38,515 nucleotides of DNA, taken from contig VGYW01000016.1 of the NCBI GenBank assembly GCA_016872875.1, forward strand, positions 1-38,515, read 5' to 3'. The DNA is from Planctomycetota bacterium (GTDB lineage Bacteria > Planctomycetota > PUPC01 > DSUN01). Under the pieces are notes generated by a model. It was not told the DNA's origin. It did no database searches and saw only the letters and a program-made list of their open reading frames with translations. The translations under genes were made by a program, and so were the position numbers. Shown piece by piece: positions 1 through 8,700 of the stretch (position 1 is its first letter; each line of letters opens with the position of its first letter).

Positions 1-410
<410 letters not shown>

Positions 411-471
411 GACAACTTCCACTCTCTCACCAGCGGACCAGACGTTTCCTCCGCGCTGCCGTCGCCCATCC

Positions 472-564
472 CTGTTGCGGGAAAAAGACACCAGGAGTCT
501 TTTGTGCGAAGCACCTGAAAGGCCGTGCCGGCAAAAGACTCCTGGTGTCTTTTTCCCGCAACAG
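472..564. repeat. Long perfect palindrome, family A copy 1, in 23S-5S spacer
   Basis: Two perfect 32-bp inverted arms (472-503 and 533-564) enclose a 29-bp loop. The arm core is GACACCAGGAGTCTTTT. The same arms and a nearly identical loop (GTGCGAAGCACCTGAAAGGC here) recur at 11549-11632 inside argH. It sits in the transcribed spacer between mature 23S and 5S, so it would fold as a very stable hairpin in the rRNA precursor. It could serve as an RNase III-type processing site or be a passive passenger; the sequence does not decide. No target-site duplication is apparent. Confidence 0.95.
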
Positions 565-576
565 AACCAGGTTGTG

Positions 577-690
577 TTCCGGTGACCATAGCAGGGGGGC
601 CACACCCGTTCCCATTCCGAACACGGCAGTTAAGCCCTCTGCGCCGATGATACTGCCACGCCAGGCGGGAAAGTAGGTCGTTGCCGGATC
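577..690 (+). rRNA. rrf: 5S ribosomal RNA
   Basis: The sequence carries the conserved 5S stretches CACACCCGTTCCCATTCCGA (601-620) and ACACGGCAGTTAAGC (621-635). The terminal stem is formed by TCCGG near 578 and CCGGA near 684-688. Length of about 114 nt fits bacterial 5S. It lies ~165 bp after 23S in the same direction, the normal 23S-5S order. Ends are approximate. Confidence 0.95.
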
Positions 691-699
691 ACTCTCCGA

Positions 700-735
700 A
701 AGGCCGGCTGCCTCTAGCAGCCGGCCTTTCTTGTT
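700..735 (+). terminator. Rho-independent terminator of the rRNA operon
   Basis: An 11-bp GC-rich stem (AGGCCGGCTGC / GCAGCCGGCCT) with the 5-nt loop CTCTA is followed by TTCTTGTT. It starts 10 bp after the predicted 5S end, the expected place for the operon terminator. Confidence 0.9.
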
Positions 736-927
736 GGCCCCCCGTCGCGAAGCATCTTCCGGCCACGCGCCGGGAAAGCCCACAGCGGCGTCGAGCCGCC
801 GCACTCCCACAGGCTGCCGCATGTGACTGAGCGCCTGCTTACGCACGCGCGTTCAGGGTCTGTTCCTCCCTGGCTTCGTTGCTCTTGGTGCGCCAGGCGA
901 GCTTCTTCCAGGGAAGAGCCGGTGGAA

Positions 928-1014
928 GGCACACGGATAAACACGGACCGGCACGGACGGTTCGGTTTTCACCGCGGAGGCGGGCGTCCGTGTCAGGCCG
1001 TGCAGGTCTGTGCC
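928..1014. repeat. Palindrome with CACGGAC-type tandem-repeat arms
   Basis: The left arm (about 928-960) is built from ACACGGAT, ACACGGAC and GCACGGAC units. The right arm (about 985-1014) is the approximate reverse complement, built from GTCCGTGT, GCCGTGCA and GTCTGTGC units. A ~24-bp spacer separates them. It is one of several palindromes in this window whose arms are themselves short degenerate tandem repeats. Confidence 0.75.
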
Positions 1015-1034
1015 ATTGCTTCACTCGCCCGGGC

Positions 1035-1169
1035 TCACCCCGGCTGCCAGTAGAACTCAAGGTCGGGCGGCAGCAGGGTCCTGGTGTTGATGTCCTGGAG
1101 GAGCGTGAGGACGATTGGGAACCCCGAGATCAGGGGCCAGACTCCCGGCCCATGACGGCTTGACTCGGA
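1035..1169 (-). pseudogene. Possible remnant of the 3' end of an unidentified gene
   Basis: Reading the minus strand gives a 44-residue open frame with no start codon. It ends in a protein-like tail containing FPIVLTLLQDINTRTLLP, then DLEFYWQPG and a stop. The upstream frame is closed by a TGA, so if real it is only a decayed C-terminal fragment. The family is not recognised. The open frame could be chance in GC-rich DNA. Confidence 0.22.
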
Positions 1170-1187
1170 TCAGTGTCTATCTATGAT
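1160..1187 (+). promoter_or_regulatory. Sigma-70-type promoter for the ATP-grasp gene
   Basis: TTGACT (1160-1165) and TATGAT (1182-1187) are separated by 16 bp. The predicted start of transcription (about 1194) lies ~105 bp before the ATG at 1301. Confidence 0.6.
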
Positions 1188-1300
1188 AGGAAGTTGATGC
1201 GGAATCTCGAGGCGGAGCGTTCATCTTCTCCCCGTGCTCCCCGACGCCGAGGCCACCGAGCCCGCGTGGGCGGCTGCCCCGCGGGCGGACAGGAATAGCC

Positions 1301-2221
1301 ATGACTACGTACGGCCTTTGCTTTGCGTGGGACTGCGACGGCGACGTGGCGTTCGTGGACCTCCTTGTGGAGGCGTGCCGCGACGAGCGGCTCTCGCTCC
1401 TCCAGGCGACTCCGGCGAACCTCGACGGCGTGCTGGCCGGCGTGAATGCCGGCGAGGCGGGCTTCCGCGCGTACTTCGACCGCGCGAGCGACGAGGAGCC
1501 GCGCTTCGAGCCCCTGGCCGCCTGGGCACGCGCCCACTGCCCCTGCCGCATCAACCCCCACGAGCTGGCTGAGCGGGCCTGGGACAAGGCGGAGATGCAC
1601 GCGGCCCTCAGCTCCGTCCTACACACCCCGCCCACCCTCATCCTGCCACCGTTCAGGGAGCAGCCGGACCTGCCGCCCCTCGACCTCGGCGTTCTCGGCC
1701 CGAGCTTCACCATCAAGCCCGCCTACGGCGGAGGGGGCACGGGCGTCGTGACCTGCATCTCGCCCGACAGAATCCCCGCCGCACGCCAGACCTTTCCCGA
1801 CACGAAGTACATGCTACAGTCCCACATCGTCCCCGTGCGGCTGGACGGGCGGCCCGCCTGGTTCCGCATCCTCCACGCCGGCGGGAAATACTACCCGTGC
1901 TGGTGGGACGACAGGACGCACGTCTACACCACGCTGACCTGTGCGGCGGAGGACCACTACGGCCTGCGCCCCCTGCGCGGCATCGTGGAGACCATCGCCC
2001 ACATCACCGGCCTCCACCTCTTCTCCACGGAGGTCGCCCTCAGCCCCGAAGGCAAGTTCCTGGTCATTGACTACGTGAACAACCCGGTGGACCTCCGCCC
2101 GCAGTCGAAGACGCCCGACGGCGTGCCCAACCTTCTCCTGCGCTTCATCGCCCGCGACATCGCCCGCCTCGTCGCCAGGGAGCTGGCGAGGGCCAACCAC
2201 GTGCAGACCGATGCGGCCTGA
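1301..2221 (+). CDS. ATP-grasp superfamily protein
   Basis: The protein has 306 residues and looks like a small ATP-grasp ligase. Residues about 141-153 read FTIKPAYGGGGTG, matching the ATP-grasp nucleotide-binding strand plus glycine-rich loop. A C-terminal acidic stretch (EVALSPEGKFLVIDYVNNP, about 247-265) fits the metal- and ATP-binding strand, where D/E and N residues usually bind Mg-ATP. Such enzymes join a carboxylate to an amine, thiol or similar through an acyl-phosphate; the substrate cannot be read from the sequence. No signal peptide is seen, so it is probably cytoplasmic. The ATG at 1301 is preceded by ACAGGAA. It stands alone, with its own promoter at 1160-1187, and is convergent with the PQQ-propeller gene across a palindrome. 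Ligase function is inferred from fold motifs only. Confidence 0.8.
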   Translation: MTTYGLCFAWDCDGDVAFVDLLVEACRDERLSLLQATPANLDGVLAGVNAGEAGFRAYFDRASDEEPRFEPLAAWARAHCPCRINPHELAERAWDKAEMHAALSSVLHTPPTLILPPFREQPDLPPLDLGVLGPSFTIKPAYGGGGTGVVTCISPDRIPAARQTFPDTKYMLQSHIVPVRLDGRPAWFRILHAGGKYYPCWWDDRTHVYTTLTCAAEDHYGLRPLRGIVETIAHITGLHLFSTEVALSPEGKFLVIDYVNNPVDLRPQSKTPDGVPNLLLRFIARDIARLVARELARANHVQTDAA

Positions 2222-2249
2222 CGCGGCCCTTGGCGGCAGCCCAACGGCC

Positions 2250-2361
2250 GAATGCTCAATGCCCAATGCTCAATGTCCAATGCCCAAGTAAGAGCACTGC
2301 TCCGTTGCGTGTTTCTTCACTTGGTCATTGAGGATTGGGTGTTGAGTATTGAACATTGGGC
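2250..2361. repeat. Palindrome with CAATGYY heptamer tandem arms
   Basis: The left arm (2250-2287) is a run of the heptamer CAATGCY/CAATGTC. The right arm (2321-2361) is its approximate reverse complement, made of TTGGGTG, TTGAGTA and TTGAACA units. It lies between two convergent genes and could work as a bidirectional terminator hairpin. The right arm overlaps the 3' end of the PQQ-propeller gene and supplies its last ~12 codons and stop. Confidence 0.85.
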
Positions 2362-5300
2362 TTCTTCTCGGCCGCGGCGGGCGGTTCCAAGCTCACCGGT
2401 TTTGTGCCCGACCATTCGCCCACCTCGGGCATGTGGGCCATCGCGAACGAGCAGCGAATCGGGTAGTTACACACGCAGCCCACCGTGTAGTTGGGCACGC
2501 TCACGATGCCGTCGGCGGCGATGAGGCTGTTGGAGCACCCCGAGCGGACGTTGCGCAGGTAGTGCCGCGTGCGGGTCTGCGCGTCCACGTAGCAGGCGGT
2601 GGTGTCGCGCATGAGGAAGAGGTGCTGGCTTGCGACGGCGTAGTTGCAGCCGCTCGCCTTGCGGAAGAGGGGCGTCTTGTCGAGGGGCTTGCCGGTCGCC
2701 GTGTCGAAGGGGATGCCGCCCTGGTGGACGAATGTGTCGCCGCGGAGCATCAGCGGCTGCGCGCCGAGGGCGGCCTCCCAGGCGAGCTCGCCGGTCGCCG
2801 CCTTGTATGCGCGCCCGCGGTTGTGCTTGCCGGTGATGAGGATATCAAGCGGCTCGCAATAGGCCAGCCAGTCGTCGTGGGCCATCTGCGCCGTCCAGCC
2901 GCCGATGCCGTAGACGCGGTAGGCGTTCTCCACGTCGAGGCTCCAGCGGACGGCGCCCGTGCGGGCGTCGAGCGCCAGGATCTCGCAGGGCATGGTCTTC
3001 GGCACGTCCTTCGGGTCCTTCATCGCCTCGGTCTGGATTGCCGCGGGCGAATCAATGGCGAACACGGCCCCGCGGCCGATGGCGAGGGCGTTGAGGTTGA
3101 AGCGCTGCTTCGCCCGGCGCGTCCAGAGGGTCGCGCCGCTCTTGCGGTCGAGGGCGACGAGGGCCGAGCTGTCCCACAGCCCCTTCTCGATGATCCGCAC
3201 CTTCTCGAAGGCGTAGGCGATGATGATCACGTCGCCGCCCACGCGGATGTCGGAGACGAGCGGCTGGCGCTTCTGCGGTGGCACAGGCGTCCCGCCTGTG
3301 GGGGACACAGGCAAGATGCCTGTGCCACCATCATCGGTGGCCTTGAAGGTGAACTTCGCCCGCTCGGCGCCCGTGGCGGGGTCGAGGATGGTGCAGGCGT
3401 CGTTCGCCGCCACGTAGACGCCGTCGGGCATCGCGGCAAAGCGGGTGAACGCCTCGGTCTTGGCCCTCCACAGGTGGCGGCCAGTGTAGGCGTCGTAGGC
3501 GAAGAGCGCGCGCATCGGCAGCGAGTAGGCGAACACGCGGCCGCCCACCACCTGCGGCTTCACGCCGATGCCGTAGTCGTTGTTAGTCCAGAACTCATTC
3601 TCCCCCTCCTGCCCGTACCATAGGATGCCGAGTGGCGCTTTGACCAGTTGGTCTTTCGAGAAGAACGAGCGGGCGGCGTCGCCGCACTCGTGGGTCCACG
3701 AGGCCGAGCCAGTCAGCGGCCCGTCGCGGATGACCGCTAGCGACAAGGTGTCACCCTGGCTTGGGTACAGCGTGCCGCCGTAGGGGTGCAGGACCTCGCG
3801 GAGCTTCTCAATCGCCTCCTTGTCCCGCAAGGCGGTCTCCGAGACGATCAGGCTGGCGAGATAGGGCGGGAAGGGGAAGGCGAAGGGCTCGCCGACGAAC
3901 AGCTCGGCTCGCGTGCCATACACGCCCGCCGCCACGAGCCTCTCGTGGAAGGCCCTCGCCTTTGCTGCATCGGCGTCCACGCCGATCACCCGCAGGTTCG
4001 GCTGTGCAACCAGATGGTAGAGGAACCGTCCATCGTTGAGGCCGAGGACCAGGGCATAGCCCTCGGACCGTTTGACGGAAACCTCGGGGAGCTTGGGTAG
4101 CGGGACGGTCTCGAGGGGCCACGCCTTCGTCTCTGCTTTGTCGCCGCTGAAGCAGAAGAGCCCGCCCTCCTTCGTGGCGACGAAGAGCTTGCCGTCGGCC
4201 GCGGCCATCGAAGTTGGCGTTCCGTCCAGGGCGTGCTGCCAGGCGAGCTTCGGTTGGCCGCCGCCCTCCGGAATCTCGATGGCGAGGAGGGCCTTTCCCG
4301 CGTGGCCGTAGAGGCGGTTGCCGGCCTTGAGCAACGCATCGCTTATGGGCTTGCCCTTTGGCGGTGGCACAGGCATCTTGCCTGTGTCGCTCACAGGCGG
4401 GGCGCCTGTGCCACCCGCGGCCTCCAGCTTCCACAGCTCGGGCAGGTCCCACCGCCACGGCTTGGCGTCGTAGGTGCCGTAGAGCTTCGTCTCGTATTCA
4501 GCGACGGCTGGGCGGCTGAGGTCGTAGGCGTAGAAGGCGCCCTGTTGCGAGCCATAGAGGACGCCGGGGGTGAGGGCCGACCAGGCGGAGATGCCCGGCT
4601 GCTGGATGTAGTCGAAGATCGGCGCCTCGAAGAGCGTGAACTTCTTGGGGTCGAAGCGCTTGGGCGCGGCGTCGCCCGCCTCGGCCCAACGGCTGCCCAC
4701 CTCGCGGCCGGTTGCGATGTCCACCGCCCCCGCCCGTCCAACGAACGCGAGCTTGCCGACCGCCGCCACGCGGCAGTCGCCGTGGCGGTAGCCCTGGATG
4801 TAGCGGAGCACCTTGCCCGTCTTGCGGTCGAGGACGGCCGGCATCGAGCGGCCGTTCGGCACGAGCAACAGGTCGCCCGCAACTGCCAGATAGCCCTGGG
4901 GCGAGAGGCCGGTGTCGAAGAGCTCGTTGTGGTCAATCCGGACCTTCTCGATGAGCTGGCCCTCGGCGTTGCGCCAGAGCACCCGGCCCGTCTCGGCCTC
5001 CACCGCCACGACGAACACGCCGAGCGTGGGCCACACGCCTGCCCCGAAGTAGATCACGCCGTCGGCGAGGACCGGGCCACCGCGGACGGGCCAGAAGGAG
5101 ATGAGGCGGGCGTTCCCCAGGTGGTAGCGCTGGGGGCGGTCATCGGGCGCGCCCCGCACCTTCCAGCGGAGCGTGCCCGTCGCCGCGTCGAGGCAATAGA
5201 GCCAGCCGTCATCCGACCCAAAGCAAACGCGGTCCTTCCACGCGACTGGCGCAAGCCGCACCGGGCCATTGACCAGGAACCACCAGAGGCGTTCGCCCGT

Positions 5301-5585
5301 CTCCGTGCTGTAGGCCGTGAGCGTGCCGTCATTCGCCGAGGCGAGGAAGAGCGTCTTGCCCAGCACCACGGGCTCGTAGGAGGCGTCGAAGTGAAGCCGC
5401 GGCTCGTTTGGCCACGCCGGCCGCGGCGGAGGCAGCTTGCGTGTCCATCGCAGGTGCAACTCGTTCGGCAACGCCTCAGCCGTCGCCCCGCTGCGGCCAG
5501 CATCGCCCCGCCACGTCGGCCAGTCAGCCGCGAGGGCGGATGCCGCGGTCCAAACAACCAGTGAAACCAACCCTAGACGGCACAT
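2325..5585 (-). CDS. Secreted PQQ/BamB-like beta-propeller protein with embedded methyltransferase-like domain
   Basis: The protein has 1086 residues. The start at 5585 is chosen because an AGGAGA ribosome-binding site lies just upstream and a signal peptide follows at once (MCRLGLVSLVVWTAASALA). After it comes the DWPTWRGDAGRSG motif typical of exported PQQ-like propellers. WD/PQQ-type repeats fill residues ~30-500 and ~620-1050. Between them (~500-590) lies a Rossmann-like segment with LVLGLNDGR and LRVIGVDADAAKA, resembling a SAM-methyltransferase core. Proteins of this layout are known from Planctomycetes; their substrate is unknown. The C-terminal region is Cys-rich (GCVCNYPIRC). Two GGTGGCACAGGC palindromes are inserted in frame at residues ~390-407 and ~752-769. 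The last residues (NVQYSTPNPQ) come from the intergenic CAATG repeat. The frame stays open further upstream, but only through repeats. Confidence 0.9.
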   Translation of the reverse strand: MCRLGLVSLVVWTAASALAADWPTWRGDAGRSGATAEALPNELHLRWTRKLPPPRPAWPNEPRLHFDASYEPVVLGKTLFLASANDGTLTAYSTETGERLWWFLVNGPVRLAPVAWKDRVCFGSDDGWLYCLDAATGTLRWKVRGAPDDRPQRYHLGNARLISFWPVRGGPVLADGVIYFGAGVWPTLGVFVVAVEAETGRVLWRNAEGQLIEKVRIDHNELFDTGLSPQGYLAVAGDLLLVPNGRSMPAVLDRKTGKVLRYIQGYRHGDCRVAAVGKLAFVGRAGAVDIATGREVGSRWAEAGDAAPKRFDPKKFTLFEAPIFDYIQQPGISAWSALTPGVLYGSQQGAFYAYDLSRPAVAEYETKLYGTYDAKPWRWDLPELWKLEAAGGTGAPPVSDTGKMPVPPPKGKPISDALLKAGNRLYGHAGKALLAIEIPEGGGQPKLAWQHALDGTPTSMAAADGKLFVATKEGGLFCFSGDKAETKAWPLETVPLPKLPEVSVKRSEGYALVLGLNDGRFLYHLVAQPNLRVIGVDADAAKARAFHERLVAAGVYGTRAELFVGEPFAFPFPPYLASLIVSETALRDKEAIEKLREVLHPYGGTLYPSQGDTLSLAVIRDGPLTGSASWTHECGDAARSFFSKDQLVKAPLGILWYGQEGENEFWTNNDYGIGVKPQVVGGRVFAYSLPMRALFAYDAYTGRHLWRAKTEAFTRFAAMPDGVYVAANDACTILDPATGAERAKFTFKATDDGGTGILPVSPTGGTPVPPQKRQPLVSDIRVGGDVIIIAYAFEKVRIIEKGLWDSSALVALDRKSGATLWTRRAKQRFNLNALAIGRGAVFAIDSPAAIQTEAMKDPKDVPKTMPCEILALDARTGAVRWSLDVENAYRVYGIGGWTAQMAHDDWLAYCEPLDILITGKHNRGRAYKAATGELAWEAALGAQPLMLRGDTFVHQGGIPFDTATGKPLDKTPLFRKASGCNYAVASQHLFLMRDTTACYVDAQTRTRHYLRNVRSGCSNSLIAADGIVSVPNYTVGCVCNYPIRCSFAMAHMPEVGEWSGTKPVSLEPPAAAEKKPNVQYSTPNPQ
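3277..3329. repeat. GGTGGCACAGGC-type palindrome inside the PQQ gene
   Basis: This 53-bp element begins GGTGGCACAGGC and ends GCCTGTGCCACC, with a shorter inverted CAGGC/GCCTG pair inside. Read in the host gene it gives GGTGILPVSPTGGTPVPP, an unstructured Gly/Pro-rich loop. The same element type occurs at 4363-4415 and as an array at 24589-24775. Confidence 0.9.
4363..4415. repeat. GGTGGCACAGGC-type palindrome inside the PQQ gene (second copy)
   Basis: This 53-bp copy has the same outer arms as the one at 3277-3329. It is translated as GGTGAPPVSDTGKMPVPP at residues ~390-407. The frame stays open through the insertion. Confidence 0.9.
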
Positions 5586-5626
5586 TGCATTCTCCTGTCG
5601 CCAACATTCGGAACGGCGCAGGCCCA

Positions 5627-5780
5627 GCCCCCGCAGGGGGCGAGAGCGCGATAGCCACGGGCGTGAGGACTCGGGACGGTGCATGCGTAGCCCCCGCAGG
5701 GGGCGATAGCGCGGTAGCCACGGGCGACAGCCCGTGGATCGCATGGCGCGAGAAATGGTCCAGCCCCCGCAGGGGGCGGC
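5627..5780. repeat. Three AGCCCCCGCAGGGGGC repeats upstream of the PQQ gene
   Basis: The palindrome CCCCCGCAGGGGGC occurs three times (near 5630, 5692 and 5763). The first two are followed by GCGATAGCC or GCGGTAGCC and ACGGGCG. They lie in the 206-bp gap between the PQQ gene start (5585) and the hydrolase gene stop (5792). The region has the short GC-rich hairpin character of REP-type elements. No cognate transposase is in the window. Confidence 0.85.
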
Positions 5781-5791
5781 AGAGACTTTCA

Positions 5792-8700
5792 TCACGCGCC
5801 CGTGGTTTCGGCATGGGCATTCTCCCCGTTCAGGGTGAAGGAGCCGTCTCGGGGGGGGCGGGCCACGACACGAAGCTGCTTCGGGGCGCGGACGCGAAGA
5901 ACAAAGGGCTGGCCGGGCTCGTTCTCCCACTGCACCTCGACGTCGCCAGCCGGTGTGGGCATGGCGCCGCGGCACCAGGTGAGGTCGCAGGGGTGCGGCT
6001 CGACGATGGCCGGCTGAAAGCCCGGGCCGCCAGGCCGCACGCCGAGGACGTGGGTGCTGAGGAAGTAGGTCGGGGCGGCAGACCAGGCGTGGCAGTGGCT
6101 GCGCGTCAGGCGGTCGCTCGTGGAGCTCCAGGTCTCCCAGAAGGTGGTCGCGCCGAGGTCAATCATCCGGCCCCAGTCGCGGCGGATGGTGTCGAGGAAG
6201 TCCTGGTGCCGCCCCTCGCGGAGGTAGCCTTCGAGGAGGAAGAACTCGAAGAATGGGCTTCCTGCGCGGACGAAGCCATCGGGGGGACTCTGGATGATCT
6301 CCCAGCAGCGGCGGGCGCGGCCGCCCCGGGCCACGCCGGCCACGTAGGCCGCCGTCTGAGTCTGCTGGCTGAAGACTGGGCTGTGCCACGGTCGGCTCGC
6401 CCGACCGTGCTCTTCCGCTGTCCCGCACTGTCGGACAAGCCGACAGTGGCACTCCCCAGGGTCCTCGCGCAGGCAATCGGTGTAGGCCCGCTTCTCGTCG
6501 TTCCAGAGGTGGGCGTTGATGGCGTCGGAGAGGGCGTCGGCCCTCTTGCGCCACGCGGCGGCGAGGGCTGCTGTGGGCGGGATGTCCTCATTGTGGGCGG
6601 GATGTCCCCATCCCGCGTCGCGGCGTGGGGACACGCCGCCCACAAGGGACACGCCGCCCACAGGGGACACGCCGCCCACAGGGGACACGCCGCCCACGAG
6701 CCACTCGGCCAGCTCAGCGGCGTCGCGGAGGGCATGGACGAGTTGGCAGTTCTGGTGGGTGACGACGCCGCGCGGCGGGGTGTCCATCGGCGCCCAGTCG
6801 AACATGTTCCAGGCCCGGATGTCCAGGAGGCCGTGGGGGTTGATGTGTTGTGCGAGGCCCTCGACGTTGCGGCGGACGAAGTCGAGGAGGATGCGGCCCC
6901 GCTCGCGGTCGCCGGTGAAGAGGACGTATTCGCGGCACGAGCGCATCCAGAGCAGGCTCCAGGCGGTCAGCACGTTCTGCCAGGCGCTGGGCACGTGGCT
7001 CTCGGTGATGGGGGAGCGGTCGAGGCTGTGGCCGGTCTGCTCCAGGCAGTGGAACCAGAGGCGTGGGTCGCCGTTGGCCGCCCAGTCAATCAGGGCCTCG
7101 TTGCGGGCGTCGCCCACCCAGTGGGTCTGCTCGTAGGTCGGGCAGTCGGTGTAGGTGTCCTCGGCGCAGCAGCGGAGGGTCAACGCGCCCGCCTGCCAGA
7201 TGCGGTCGAGCTGTGCGTCGGAGCAGGCGAAGCTCCCTCGCCGGCTCTGCGGATAGGTGCTGAAGATGGCGTGGAGGCCGCGGAGCTTCACGGGGCCGGT
7301 CATGTTGCGGAGGATGAGGTAGCTGTATTGGAAGCCGCGTCGGACGATGCTGCGGAAGTCCTGGCGCCCCTCGCGGCAGATGTAGCGGAGGCTGTTGTTC
7401 ATCCCCTCGGCCAGGTTGTAGCGGCCGTCGGGCTGGATGAACTCGAAGTTGTGGAAGTCCAGAATTGTGCCTTCCGCGGCCATGACCTCGAAGGCGTGGG
7501 AGCCGATGAGCTCGTGGCCGAAGTCGAGGAGGAGCCGCACGTCGCCGCCATCGGGCGGCGGGTGGATGGTCGTCCAATCGCTGCCCGACACCAGCCCATC
7601 GGGGTTCTCGACCCGCACTTCGCCCGGCACCACGCGGTCGGTGAATGCCTGGACGAAGGCGTCGCCTTCCGGGAGGTGCTCTGGGCGGCCGGGTTGGAAG
7701 CAGGCCTCGCGCATCCAGCCCGCCACGTCGCAGGTCTGCCAGAACTCCTCTCCGAGCGCGGCGGTCGCGCCGTCCACGAGCGGCTCAGCGGCGATGGCGG
7801 AAGGGTCCATGTGGTTCTCGGCCTGGCGCCGCTGCTCGGCGGTGAGCTCGAAGGGGCCGACGATGGCCCAGAGGCTTCCGGGGCAGTCGCCGTAGGCGCT
7901 GAAGTCAAGCTCCGGTGACCCGTCAAGCGCGAGGACAAGTTCCGGCAAGTGGTGCGCGGGGGGCCTGGCGACGAGGGTGTTCCAGCCGGCCTTGAGCGGC
8001 GCGCGGTTCCCCTCCACGAGGCTGCCATTCACCTTCAACTGGCCGGGGTGCTTGTGGGGGGTGTGAAACGTCACCTCGCCGTCGGCGGGCGACCAGACCT
8101 GTGTCGCCAGGTAGTAGTGGGCGAAGACGAAGTTCGACGAATGGTCGTGCGGGACCAGGTACGGCTTCGCGTAGATAGTGAAGCGATGGGGGAGCGAGCG
8201 GACGGCCTGGGCGCTCACGAGGCGCTTCGGGAGCACCTGCTCCTGGGTGAGGAACGGGATGTCGCGTGGGAGGAGCTCGCCGTGGAGGCCGTCGTAGGCG
8301 GGGCGAAGGGTCCGGGCGCGGGGCCAGGAGCCGTCGTCGTAGTCGAGCTGCGTCCACGCCTCGGCCAGGCGGGCGTCGAACTGCTCCTCGAATGCCTCCT
8401 GGACGCTAATGCGTGGGGTGTCGGAGACGAGGCCGGGCGCCGCTGTCGCCAGCCAAGAGCGGCTGGTGAAGACCGTGGCGCCCTCCATCTCGATCTGGGC
8501 GAGCAGCCCGGGTGGGCCGGGGATGTACTGAAAGGTGCCTTCCCCAAAATGGTTCACGAGGACGGCGAGGACGTTGTCGCCCTTCTGGAGCCAGGGCGCG
8601 AGGTCATAGGTATCGTAGCGCCAGTGTGCCGGCCAGCAGCGGACCGGCCCGTGGCCGAGGCAGACGCCATTGACGTAGGCCACGTAGCGCGAGTCGGCCG

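Larger units (their letters stand above)
736..1300. other. Gene-free stretch between rRNA operon and ATP-grasp gene
   Basis: No convincing intact gene was found in these 565 bp. They hold a CACGGAC-type tandem-armed palindrome (928-1014), a possible decayed minus-strand gene tail (1035-1169) and a promoter for the next gene (1160-1187). The remainder shows nothing recognisable. Confidence 0.6.

Noticed and set aside
5586..5975. N-terminal extension of the PQQ-propeller open frame by ~130 codons
   Set aside because: It reads through three AGCCCCCGCAGGGGGC repeats and part of the hydrolase gene. The AGGAGA site and signal peptide at 5585 mark the true start.
5408..7918. 836-codon open frame on the + strand
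   Set aside because: It is antisense to the hydrolase gene and to the start of the PQQ gene, has no domain, and reflects third-position GC bias that keeps the opposite frame open.
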